Positions 1-5,406 of a stretch of DNA of 6,333 nucleotides are shown one piece after another. The stretch comes from JBDNDK01 sp046719185 (GTDB taxonomy: Bacteria; Armatimonadota; UBA5829), in the NCBI GenBank assembly GCA_046719185.1, contig JBDNDK010000143.1:1-6333 (forward strand), in the 5' to 3' direction. A program made the translations under genes and the position numbers. How positions within the stretch are numbered: position 1 is the first letter of the stretch; the number at the start of each line of letters is the position of its first letter. The notes below the pieces were generated by a model. That model saw only the letters and a program-made list of their open reading frames with translations. It searched no databases and was not told where the DNA came from.

Positions 1-388
1 CTGTGGCAAATAAAATTGATGTGTTTTGTAAGTCCAATGTGCTTGCGAGTATATCATTAATGCCGTTTGTTGCGGAGTCATAATTTGTATGCATAACATA
101 CACTGATATTCCTGCTTTTAGTGCATTTATAATATTGCATATTTCAGGGTCAGTTTCACATAAGTTTTTTATTGGATTATATATTAAGGGATGGTGTGAG
201 ATAATTAAGTCTATATTTTCTTTTATTGCTGTATTTACAACATTAGCCGTGCAATCAACAGTTACAAAGACTTTTTTTACTCTATTATTTAGACCACCTA
301 GTTGTAGCCCTATTTTATCACCATCTTCAGCAAGCCATGTTGGGGCGATTTGTTCTAGATATTTGACAATATCATCTATTCTTAACAT
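1..388 (-). CDS. NIF3/DUF34 family dinuclear metal-centre protein, N-terminal part (runs off left edge)
   Basis: Reading the minus strand from the ATG at 388-386 gives 129 complete codons without a stop before the window edge; the family is about 250-370 residues, so roughly the C-terminal half is missing. Family marks seen: EDGDKIGLQLGG near residues 21-32, the metal-site motif LIISHHPLIY at 61-70 (His65, His66), and HTNYDSATNGIN at 100-111, whose Asp104 matches a metal ligand of the E. coli homologue YbgI. The distal His/Glu ligands would lie outside the window. The start is supported by AAAGG (minus strand, 399-395) about six bases before the ATG. Proteins of this family are hexameric rings with two metal ions per subunit. 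They are often annotated as GTP cyclohydrolase 1 type 2 homologues, but the cellular role is unsettled. The gene diverges from motA. Family assignment is firm; function is not. Confidence 0.93.
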   Translation of the reverse strand, partial: MLRIDDIVKYLEQIAPTWLAEDGDKIGLQLGGLNNRVKKVFVTVDCTANVVNTAIKENIDLIISHHPLIYNPIKNLCETDPEICNIINALKAGISVYVMHTNYDSATNGINDILASTLDLQNTSILFAT

Positions 389-456
389 TTTTATCCTTTG
401 TTCAACTAAATATATACATATTTAACTTTATGTAGGCTGATCTCCTCTTTTTTCAT

Positions 457-465
457 ATTATATCA
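457..465 (-). promoter_or_regulatory. Extended -10 promoter for the nif3-family gene
   Basis: On the minus strand, 465 down to 457 reads TGATATAAT, a perfect TG-N-TATAAT extended -10 element. It lies about 70 bases upstream of the ATG at 388, so the leader would be near 60 bases. No good -35 hexamer sits at the normal 16-18 base spacing (a TTGATA is present but about 21 bases away), which is tolerated by extended -10 promoters. Prediction from sequence only. Confidence 0.5.
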
Positions 466-480
466 ATTTTATCTAAAACC

Positions 481-499
481 TAGTATCAATACTTAGTAT
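481..499. repeat. TAGTAT direct and inverted repeat cluster between nif3 and motA
   Basis: TAGTAT occurs at 481-486 and again at 494-499, 13 bases start to start. ATACT at 489-493 forms an inverted repeat with both copies (AGTAT-CA-ATACT and ATACT-T-AGTAT). The cluster lies between the nif3-side extended -10 and the motA start, where an operator would be expected. The region is very AT-rich, so chance is a serious alternative. No convincing sigma-28, sigma-54 or sigma-70 promoter for motA was found near it. Confidence 0.3.
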
Positions 500-596
500 A
501 TTTTATGGAATAGAATAATAGCAGTAAACTCAATTTATATTGCAATTATTCTAATGCTTATAAAGCAGCACATTAGTGAAAGGATTCCTCTAGCTT

Positions 597-1493
597 ATGT
601 TTGTTATTATAGGACTTGGTGTTGTATTTGGCTGTTTGCTTTTAGGATATACAATGCATGGTGGCAAAGTTGCAGCACTAATTCAAATATCTGAATTTAT
701 TATTATTGGTGGTGCTGGACTTGGAAGTGTTATCATTGGCTATGGTCTCAAAGGCACAATGAAACTATTCAAAACTTGGATTGCACTATGTAAAGGGAAT
801 CCATATAACAAAGCTGTATTTCTTGAACTGCTTGTGTGTATGTATGATACATTCAATACTGCTAGAAAAGATGGTTTAATTTCTCTAGAAAGGCATGTGG
901 AAGAGCCTCATAAATCTGAATTATTTAAGAAATATAAGTCATTTATAAAAAATAAACACTGTTTGGAATTTTTTACTGATACACTCAAGATAGTTATAAT
1001 GGGTGGGGTTGGCACATACGATTTATCTGATCTTATGGACACAGACTTGGAATCTCATCATGAAGAAGCAATGAAGACACCGGGTATGTTTGGAAATCTT
1101 GGTGATTCAATGCCTGGTTTTGGTATTGTTGCTGCTGTTCTAGGTGTAGTTATAACAATGCAATATATTGGTGGAAAACCGGAAGAAATAGGTCATAAAG
1201 TGGCTGCAGCTCTGGTCGGAACTTTTTTAGGTGTATTGATGGCATATGGAATATTTAATCCGCTTTCAAAGGCTTGTGAAGCAATTGTTGATAGTGAGCA
1301 TCAATATTTAATGGCAATGAAAAATGCAATAGTGGCATTTTCTAGAGGTGATACACCTATGATATGTGTTGAATTTGCAAGAAGAAATATAAGACCAGAA
1401 TTTAGGCCCGGATTTGGTGAAACAGAAGATGCTTGCAAGAGAAAAACTAAAGGTGCAGGAGATGCCTCTGCAGAACAAAAGAAAGCAGCATAG
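597..1493 (+). CDS. motA: Flagellar motor stator protein MotA (proton channel subunit)
   Basis: The product is 298 residues, matching the long E. coli-type MotA (about 295). With MotB it forms the inner-membrane proton channel that turns the flagellar rotor. Four membrane segments are recognisable: about residues 2-20, 32-51, 173-192 and 200-220. The key residues fall at the E. coli positions: Arg90 and Glu98 in the cytoplasmic loop (TAR, then SLERH), which contact the rotor protein FliG, and Pro173 (SMPGFG) and Pro222 (FNPLS) at the ion channel. The C-terminus is a Lys/Ala-rich cytoplasmic tail. The ATG at 597 is the only possible upstream start, because an in-frame TAG lies at 591-593; GAAAGGA at 578-584 is a somewhat distant ribosome binding site (12 bases). 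The stop is followed after three bases by motB, so the two are surely one operon. No clear promoter is visible upstream. Confidence 0.97.
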   Translation: MFVIIGLGVVFGCLLLGYTMHGGKVAALIQISEFIIIGGAGLGSVIIGYGLKGTMKLFKTWIALCKGNPYNKAVFLELLVCMYDTFNTARKDGLISLERHVEEPHKSELFKKYKSFIKNKHCLEFFTDTLKIVIMGGVGTYDLSDLMDTDLESHHEEAMKTPGMFGNLGDSMPGFGIVAAVLGVVITMQYIGGKPEEIGHKVAAALVGTFLGVLMAYGIFNPLSKACEAIVDSEHQYLMAMKNAIVAFSRGDTPMICVEFARRNIRPEFRPGFGETEDACKRKTKGAGDASAEQKKAA

Positions 1494-1496
1494 GGT

Positions 1497-2165
1497 ATGA
1501 AAACTGAAGAACCAAAAGAAGTAAATGAAATTCGAATAATAAAAAAAGCAAATAAGCACGGTGGTCATCATGGTGGTGCTTGGAAAGTGGCTTATGCAGA
1601 CTTTGTGACAGCTATGATGGCATTTTTCCTTGTTATGTGGATTGTTGGTCTCAGTCAGGAAATAAAAACTAATGTTGCAGAATATTTCAAGGATCCTATT
1701 GGATTTATGGAGGCTGTCAGAAGTGGAAGATCACCGATTCAGACCCCGGTTCCAGGAGATCCTAAATATACAGAAGTTAGAGTAGTTCAAGATTCTGATG
1801 TTAAAAGAATTGAACAGGTAAAACATACTATAGAAACAATGATTGCAAATTCACCTGAATTTGCATCACTTAAAGATTATATAAAAATAAAAATTGATCC
1901 AGAAGGGCTCAAAATAGATCTTCTTGAAGCAAAAGAATCTTTGTTTTTTGATAGTGCTAGTGCAAAGATTAAGCCAAAAACAAGAGCACTGCTTGCGAAA
2001 GTTTCTCAAGAAATAGGTAAACTGCCAAATAAGGTTATTATTGAAGGACATACTGATTCAAGACCACTTGCCAGAAGAGATGGATATACAAACTGGGAAC
2101 TTTCCACAGATAGGGCAAATGCTGCAAGGAGAATAATGGAGCAAAATGGTCTAGAAAATAAATAA
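1497..2165 (+). CDS. motB: Flagellar motor stator protein MotB, N-terminal and most of OmpA domain (frame interrupted)
   Basis: This frame encodes 222 residues. A basic, His/Gly-rich N-terminus (HGGHHGG, 21-27) precedes the single membrane helix, about residues 31-51. That helix carries Asp35 in the motif WKVAYADF, equivalent to the essential proton-binding Asp32 of E. coli MotB. The plug/linker follows at about 53-69 (QEIKTNVAEYFKDP). The periplasmic OmpA-like peptidoglycan-binding domain starts near residue 130 and shows the expected ligand residues: Asp187 in GHTD and Arg206 in LSTDRA. The frame then stops at TAA 2163-2165, before the last strands of that domain. The missing part, VRGYAD through NRRVSIVV, continues at once in another frame from 2165. 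MotB anchors MotA to the cell wall; without the end of the domain, anchoring would probably fail. The break may be a sequencing error, a true mutation or a split gene. Identity is certain; integrity is not. Confidence 0.93.
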   Translation: MKTEEPKEVNEIRIIKKANKHGGHHGGAWKVAYADFVTAMMAFFLVMWIVGLSQEIKTNVAEYFKDPIGFMEAVRSGRSPIQTPVPGDPKYTEVRVVQDSDVKRIEQVKHTIETMIANSPEFASLKDYIKIKIDPEGLKIDLLEAKESLFFDSASAKIKPKTRALLAKVSQEIGKLPNKVIIEGHTDSRPLARRDGYTNWELSTDRANAARRIMEQNGLENK

Positions 2166-2167
2166 TG
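2163..2167 (+). other. Frame junction in motB: TAATG stop/start overlap
   Basis: The stop of the first motB frame (TAA 2163-2165) and the ATG of the second (2165-2167) share one base. One extra base in the A-rich stretch at 2160-2163 would turn AAT AAA TAA into AAT AAA ATA ATG. That gives an unbroken 378-residue MotB reading N-K-I-M-Q-V-R-G-Y-A-D; loss of two bases there would also restore the frame. The stretch is not a classical X-XXY-YYZ slippery heptamer. GGAG sequences at 2128-2131 and 2138-2141 are too far away to act as a normal ribosome binding site, so any separate translation of the second frame would depend on stop-restart coupling. Confidence 0.8.
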
Positions 2168-2632
2168 CAGGTAAGAGGATATGCAGATACTAATTTGAGG
2201 GATCCAAATAATCCTACCCATTTCACAAATAGAAGAGTTAGCATAGTTGTGGCTTTTGACAAATTGAATCCAGAGACAAAAAAGAATATTGATATATTCA
2301 AAAAAGATGATATTCAAGAAAAAAGTAATAATGAAACAAAGAAAGTTAAGAAAACTACCAAAAAAGACGATTTGCTTGAAAGTGATGATGTAACTAAACA
2401 AAATACTACTAATAAAAATAAATTTGATATTGGCATAAGACCAGATTTGGGAAAAGAAAAAATTGATAATGAAAAAAAGAGTAGTAGTCAAAAAGAATCT
2501 ACTAAATCTTCAGATTCTAACATTCATAAAAAAGTTGTTGATAAAACCCCAGTGATTACAGTAAAACCCGGTCAGAGTGCAGAAGAAATAAAGAAAGCAA
2601 TAAAAGAACAGTCAAGCAAATCAAATCATTAA
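2165..2632 (+). CDS. motB: MotB C-terminal part: end of OmpA domain plus long charged tail (out of frame with the N-terminal part)
   Basis: This 155-codon frame begins exactly where the 222-residue MotB frame ends. Residues 1-31 supply the missing end of the OmpA-like domain: VRGYADT at 3-9, then NRRVSIVVAF at 22-31, the usual closing strand. After that comes a tail of about 120 residues that most MotB proteins lack. It is rich in Lys, Asp, Ser, Thr and Asn (for example KKVKKTTKKDD around 59-69), looks disordered, and ends in a more ordered-looking piece (ITVKPGQSAEEIKKAIKEQ, about 131-149). It has no signal peptide or membrane segment of its own, so if made alone it would stay in the cytoplasm. 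The frame has stayed open over its whole length. That suggests a recent or artefactual break, or real production by stop-restart coupling or frameshifting. I read it as part of motB, not as an independent gene. Confidence 0.85.
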   Translation: MQVRGYADTNLRDPNNPTHFTNRRVSIVVAFDKLNPETKKNIDIFKKDDIQEKSNNETKKVKKTTKKDDLLESDDVTKQNTTNKNKFDIGIRPDLGKEKIDNEKKSSSQKESTKSSDSNIHKKVVDKTPVITVKPGQSAEEIKKAIKEQSSKSNH

Positions 2633-2699
2633 GATTATTCTTGAATATAGCTTCTATTGTTGATAAATAACATTGCCACAAGCAAAAAACCTCAATTAT

Positions 2700-2708
2700 T
2701 GTTATAAT
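2700..2708 (+). promoter_or_regulatory. Extended -10 promoter for the der-plsY-AMMECR1 operon
   Basis: TGTTATAAT at 2700-2708 is a perfect TG-N-TATAAT extended -10 box. It lies about 39 bases before the der ATG, predicting a start of transcription near 2715 and a leader of about 30 bases. No good -35 hexamer is present at normal spacing (TTGCCA at 2673-2678 is too far away). No clear rho-independent terminator for the mot genes was seen between 2633 and 2699. Prediction from sequence only. Confidence 0.5.
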
Positions 2709-2746
2709 TATCTCACATTATGTAATCTATTAAGGGCTGAATTATT

Positions 2747-4069
2747 ATGGATAAACCGTTGGTTGCTATTGTTGGCAGGCCTAACGTCGGCAAGTCAACC
2801 TTGTTTAATAGAATAATTGGAAAAAGAATTGCGATTGTTGAAGACACTGCAGGTATTACAAGAGATAGAATATATTCTGAAGCAGACTGGAATGGCAGAG
2901 AATTTGTTGTAATTGATACTGGCGGTATTGTGCTAAATGATTTAGATCCTCTTAAAGCTGAGGTTACAACACAGGCAAGAATTGCTGTTGAAGAGGCTGA
3001 TGTAATTCTTTTTATGGTTGATGTTGTAAGTGGTATTACCCCTGCAGATTGGGAAATTGCAAATATTATTAGAAGCTCATCAAAACCTATTATTGTTGTT
3101 TCAAATAAATCAGATAATTCTTCTAGAGATATGGATTCATCTGAATTTTATAATCTAGGATTTGAAAAAGTTGTTCCTGTATCATCATTAAATGGCAGGT
3201 GTGTTGGAGATTTATTAGATGAAGTTATATCAGTACTTCCATCAATTGCAGAATCTGAAGAAGATGATGAAGAAATAATCAAAATTGCAATAATTGGCAA
3301 GCCAAATGTAGGCAAATCATCTCTTGTTAATTCTATAATTGGTGAAAAGAGAGTTATTGTATCAAATATTCCCGGCACAACAAGAGACGCTATAGATACT
3401 AGAATAAACTGGGGTGAAACAAGATTATCATTGATTGACACTGCAGGTATTAGAAAATCCGGCAAAATTCAAGGTTCTGTTGAATACTACACAGTGTTGA
3501 GAGCAGTAAGAGCAATGGAAAGAGCAGATGTTGCCATGATAGTTATTGATGGCTATGAAGGTCTTACTGATGGAGACAAAAGAGTTGCAAATTTTGCTCA
3601 TGATGCTGGCAGAGCTTGTATGATTGTTGCAAATAAATGGGATTTATGCTCAGAAGCAGAAATGAGAGAATATACTGACAAATTATTAGAACAGATACCA
3701 ATGCTGAGTTATGCTCCAGTAGTATTTACATCAGCTTTAACAGGTATGGGGGTTGCATCTGCGGTTGACACTGCTATTGATATTGCAGGCAACCATGCAA
3801 TGAGAATACAAACTGGTGATTTGAACAGATTAATACAAGAAGCTGTAGATGATCATCCTTATGGAAGAAAAGGTAAGGAATTTAAAATAAAATATGCTTC
3901 AATGGTATCAGTAAAACCACCAACTATAGCATTCTTTGTAAATGAGCCAGAATTGGCACATTTTTCATATATGAGATATCTGGAAAATAGAATTAGAGAA
4001 GTTTATGATTATGAAGGTACGCCAATTAGATTATTAGTAAGAAAAGCTAAGAAGGAAAGAAAACATTAA
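2747..4069 (+). CDS. der: Ribosome-assembly GTPase Der (EngA), double G domain
   Basis: The product is 440 residues, the usual Der length. Der is a cytoplasmic GTPase needed for maturation of the 50S ribosomal subunit and is normally essential. Two G domains lie in tandem, the hallmark of the family. The first has GRPNVGKS (10-17), Thr38 in ITRDR, DTGG (57-60) and NKSD (120-123). The second has GKPNVGKSS (184-192), TTRD (211-214), DTAG (231-234) and NKWD (296-299). An acidic linker (ESEEDDEE, 169-176) joins them, and a KH-like domain follows from about 355 to the end (GTPIRLLVRKAKK). All nucleotide-binding motifs are intact. The ATG at 2747 has AAGGG at 2732-2736, ten bases upstream. The stop overlaps the plsY start by one base (TAATG), so the two are probably translationally coupled. 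Confidence 0.98.
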   Translation: MDKPLVAIVGRPNVGKSTLFNRIIGKRIAIVEDTAGITRDRIYSEADWNGREFVVIDTGGIVLNDLDPLKAEVTTQARIAVEEADVILFMVDVVSGITPADWEIANIIRSSSKPIIVVSNKSDNSSRDMDSSEFYNLGFEKVVPVSSLNGRCVGDLLDEVISVLPSIAESEEDDEEIIKIAIIGKPNVGKSSLVNSIIGEKRVIVSNIPGTTRDAIDTRINWGETRLSLIDTAGIRKSGKIQGSVEYYTVLRAVRAMERADVAMIVIDGYEGLTDGDKRVANFAHDAGRACMIVANKWDLCSEAEMREYTDKLLEQIPMLSYAPVVFTSALTGMGVASAVDTAIDIAGNHAMRIQTGDLNRLIQEAVDDHPYGRKGKEFKIKYASMVSVKPPTIAFFVNEPELAHFSYMRYLENRIREVYDYEGTPIRLLVRKAKKERKH

Positions 4070-4692
4070 TGACCAATATTTTTATTGTACTGATATTACT
4101 TACTTGTTATATGTATGGCTCAATTCCTTATGGTTTAATAATTGGAAAAATTACAAAAGGAATTGATATCAGAGATTTTGGAAGTGGCAATATTGGAGCA
4201 ACTAATGTATATAGAACCTTGGGTTTCATACCTGCATCTTTGGTTATGATATTAGATACTTCAAAAGGTTATCTTGCAGTATTTGTGTGTATGATGCTTG
4301 GATTTGATCCAATATATGTTATTATTGGTGCTTTACTTGCGTTATTAGGACATACTTTTTCAATATTTCTTAAATTTTCTGGTGGAAAAGGTGTTGCCAC
4401 TGCATTGGGCATAATTATTGGACTTAACTGGCTTGTTGCAGTAATTGCTCTTGGTATTTGGATTATACTAACCGCAGTTACAAGATATGTTTCATTAGCA
4501 AGTATAATTGCAACGATATCAGTACCATTAATGATGTTTTTTTGGAAAAGTCAACAAATTCCAAAGGAATATTTGGTATTCACTTCAGTGATAGCTATTT
4601 GTATAATAATAAAACATAAATCAAATATAAAAAGACTTCTAAATGGAACAGAAAATAAATTCGGAAAAAGAATTGATATAGAGAATAAATAA
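4069..4692 (+). CDS. plsY: Acyl-phosphate:glycerol-3-phosphate acyltransferase PlsY
   Basis: PlsY is an inner-membrane enzyme that moves the acyl group from acyl-phosphate to position 1 of glycerol-3-phosphate, the first step of phospholipid synthesis in most bacteria. The acyl-phosphate comes from PlsX, which is not in this window. The 207-residue protein is of normal length and very hydrophobic, with about five membrane segments. The three cytoplasmic active-site motifs are present: GSGNIGATNVYR (38-49), GHTFSIF followed by GGKGVAT (94-111), and IKHKSNIKRLLNGTE (181-195). The second motif has Ser98 where Pro is common, a small deviation. The ATG shares its A with the der stop codon. AAGGA at 4052-4056, inside der, can serve as ribosome binding site at 12 bases, so translation is probably coupled to der. 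Confidence 0.97.
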   Translation: MTNIFIVLILLTCYMYGSIPYGLIIGKITKGIDIRDFGSGNIGATNVYRTLGFIPASLVMILDTSKGYLAVFVCMMLGFDPIYVIIGALLALLGHTFSIFLKFSGGKGVATALGIIIGLNWLVAVIALGIWIILTAVTRYVSLASIIATISVPLMMFFWKSQQIPKEYLVFTSVIAICIIIKHKSNIKRLLNGTENKFGKRIDIENK

Positions 4693-4703
4693 GAAGGTTA
4701 ATT

Positions 4704-5219
4704 ATGAGCAGAAGTGTTTATGTAGAGCTGGTAGTGAAAGCTGTTGAAGAATATGTATTAAAAAGAAAAAGGTTGCAATTACCAAATGATTTACCAAGCG
4801 AAATGCTAGATAAAAGAGCAGGGGTTTTTGTTTCATTAAAAATAAAAGGACAGCTTAGAGGCTGTATAGGAACTATTGAACCACAAGAATCATGTATTGC
4901 AGAAGAGATTATTACAAATGCAATAAGTGCATGTTCAAAAGATCCTAGATTTATGCCTGTAAAGCCCAATGAACTGCCATTACTTGAATATTCTGTTGAT
5001 ATTTTATCTGAACCAGTGCAAATAAACAGTATTCAAGAATTAGATGTAAAAAAATATGGTGTGATTGTTGAGGCTGGAAATAGAAGAGGGCTTTTACTCC
5101 CTGACTTAGAGGGAGTTGATAGTATAGAACAACAAGTTTCTATTGCTATGAGAAAGGCAGGGATACCAGAAAATACACCAATTAATTTATATAGATTTGA
5201 AGTTATTAGATACTATTAA
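4704..5219 (+). CDS. amrA: AMMECR1-domain protein (AmmeMemoRadiSam system protein A)
   Basis: The 171 residues are essentially one AMMECR1 domain, the usual size for bacterial members. Family marks seen: AGVFVSLKIKGQLRGCIGT at 39-57 with the conserved LRGCIG (51-56), DPRF at 80-83, LEYSVDILSEP at 94-104, and GNRRGLLLPDLEGVD at 125-139. In many bacteria and archaea this domain is encoded with a Memo-like protein (B) and a radical SAM enzyme; the joint function is unresolved. Neither partner is in this window. No signal peptide or membrane segment is seen, so the protein should be cytoplasmic. The start has AAGG at 4694-4697, six bases before the ATG, and an 11-base gap after plsY, so it is the third gene of the der operon. 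Family assignment is strong; no reaction can be stated. Confidence 0.93.
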   Translation: MSRSVYVELVVKAVEEYVLKRKRLQLPNDLPSEMLDKRAGVFVSLKIKGQLRGCIGTIEPQESCIAEEIITNAISACSKDPRFMPVKPNELPLLEYSVDILSEPVQINSIQELDVKKYGVIVEAGNRRGLLLPDLEGVDSIEQQVSIAMRKAGIPENTPINLYRFEVIRYY

Positions 5220-5248
5220 GGTCAGTTTTTATTTGGCTTTCTATATAT

Positions 5249-5277
5249 TTGACATTATGACACATAATATATAAAAT
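5249..5277 (+). promoter_or_regulatory. Near-consensus sigma-70 promoter upstream of gap
   Basis: TTGACA at 5249-5254 is a perfect -35 hexamer. It is followed after exactly 17 bases by TAAAAT at 5272-5277, one mismatch from TATAAT. Transcription would start near 5284, about 120 bases before the gap ATG, giving a long leader that contains the hairpin at 5294-5319. This is the strongest promoter match in the window, fitting a highly expressed glycolytic gene. Confidence 0.65.
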
Positions 5278-5293
5278 AATACAGAATTAGAAT

Positions 5294-5325
5294 GGCTCGG
5301 TAGAAGATATATGCCGAGCTGTTTT
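5294..5325 (+). terminator. Hairpin with T-run: terminator of the der operon or leader hairpin of gap
   Basis: GCTCGG at 5295-5300 pairs perfectly with CCGAGC at 5314-5319, extendable by a G-T wobble at 5294/5320, across a 13-base loop. It is followed by GTTTT at 5321-5325. The stem stands out as GC-rich in an AT-rich region. It lies 75 bases after the AMMECR1 gene and fits a weak rho-independent terminator for the der-plsY-AMMECR1 operon. It also lies about ten bases after the predicted start of the gap transcript, so it could instead be a 5' stabilising hairpin or attenuator. The short T-run argues against a strong terminator. Confidence 0.5.
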
Positions 5326-5406
5326 AATGTAATATTAATAGGGTATCTAACTTTGGATATTCTAAACTCAAAACCATTAACTAAATATTAGAAGGAGCAT
5401 TCAAGA

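Noticed and set aside
135..425. 96-codon plus-strand open frame opposite the nif3-family gene
   Set aside because: It lies antisense to a clear NIF3 coding frame with conserved SHHP and HTNYD motifs, shows no family resemblance and has no good ribosome binding site.
540..564. TTGCAA followed by TATAAA as a motA promoter
   Set aside because: The spacer is only about 13 bases, too short for sigma-70, and no extended -10 is present.
2006..2491. 161-codon minus-strand open frame (and a second, 2038-2301) opposite motB
   Set aside because: Phe/Ile-rich translation produced by the Lys/Asn-rich plus-strand coding sequence; typical antisense shadow of an AT-rich gene.
2633..2699. Search for a rho-independent terminator after the mot genes
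   Set aside because: Only a 4-bp ATAG/CTAT stem without a following T-run was seen; not reported as a terminator.
2694..2709. Inverted repeat AATTAT-TGTT-ATAATT overlapping the der -10 box
   Set aside because: Short and made only of A and T; equally explained by the TATAAT box in AT-rich surroundings.
3148..3465. Minus-strand open frames opposite der (3148-3465), the AMMECR1 gene (4718-4969) and gap (5985-6239)
   Set aside because: Each is antisense to a well-conserved gene and has no recognisable motif of its own.
5353..5381. TTGGAT as a second -35 box closer to gap
   Set aside because: The sequence at normal spacing (ATTAAC) is a poor -10; the pair at 5249-5277 is far better.
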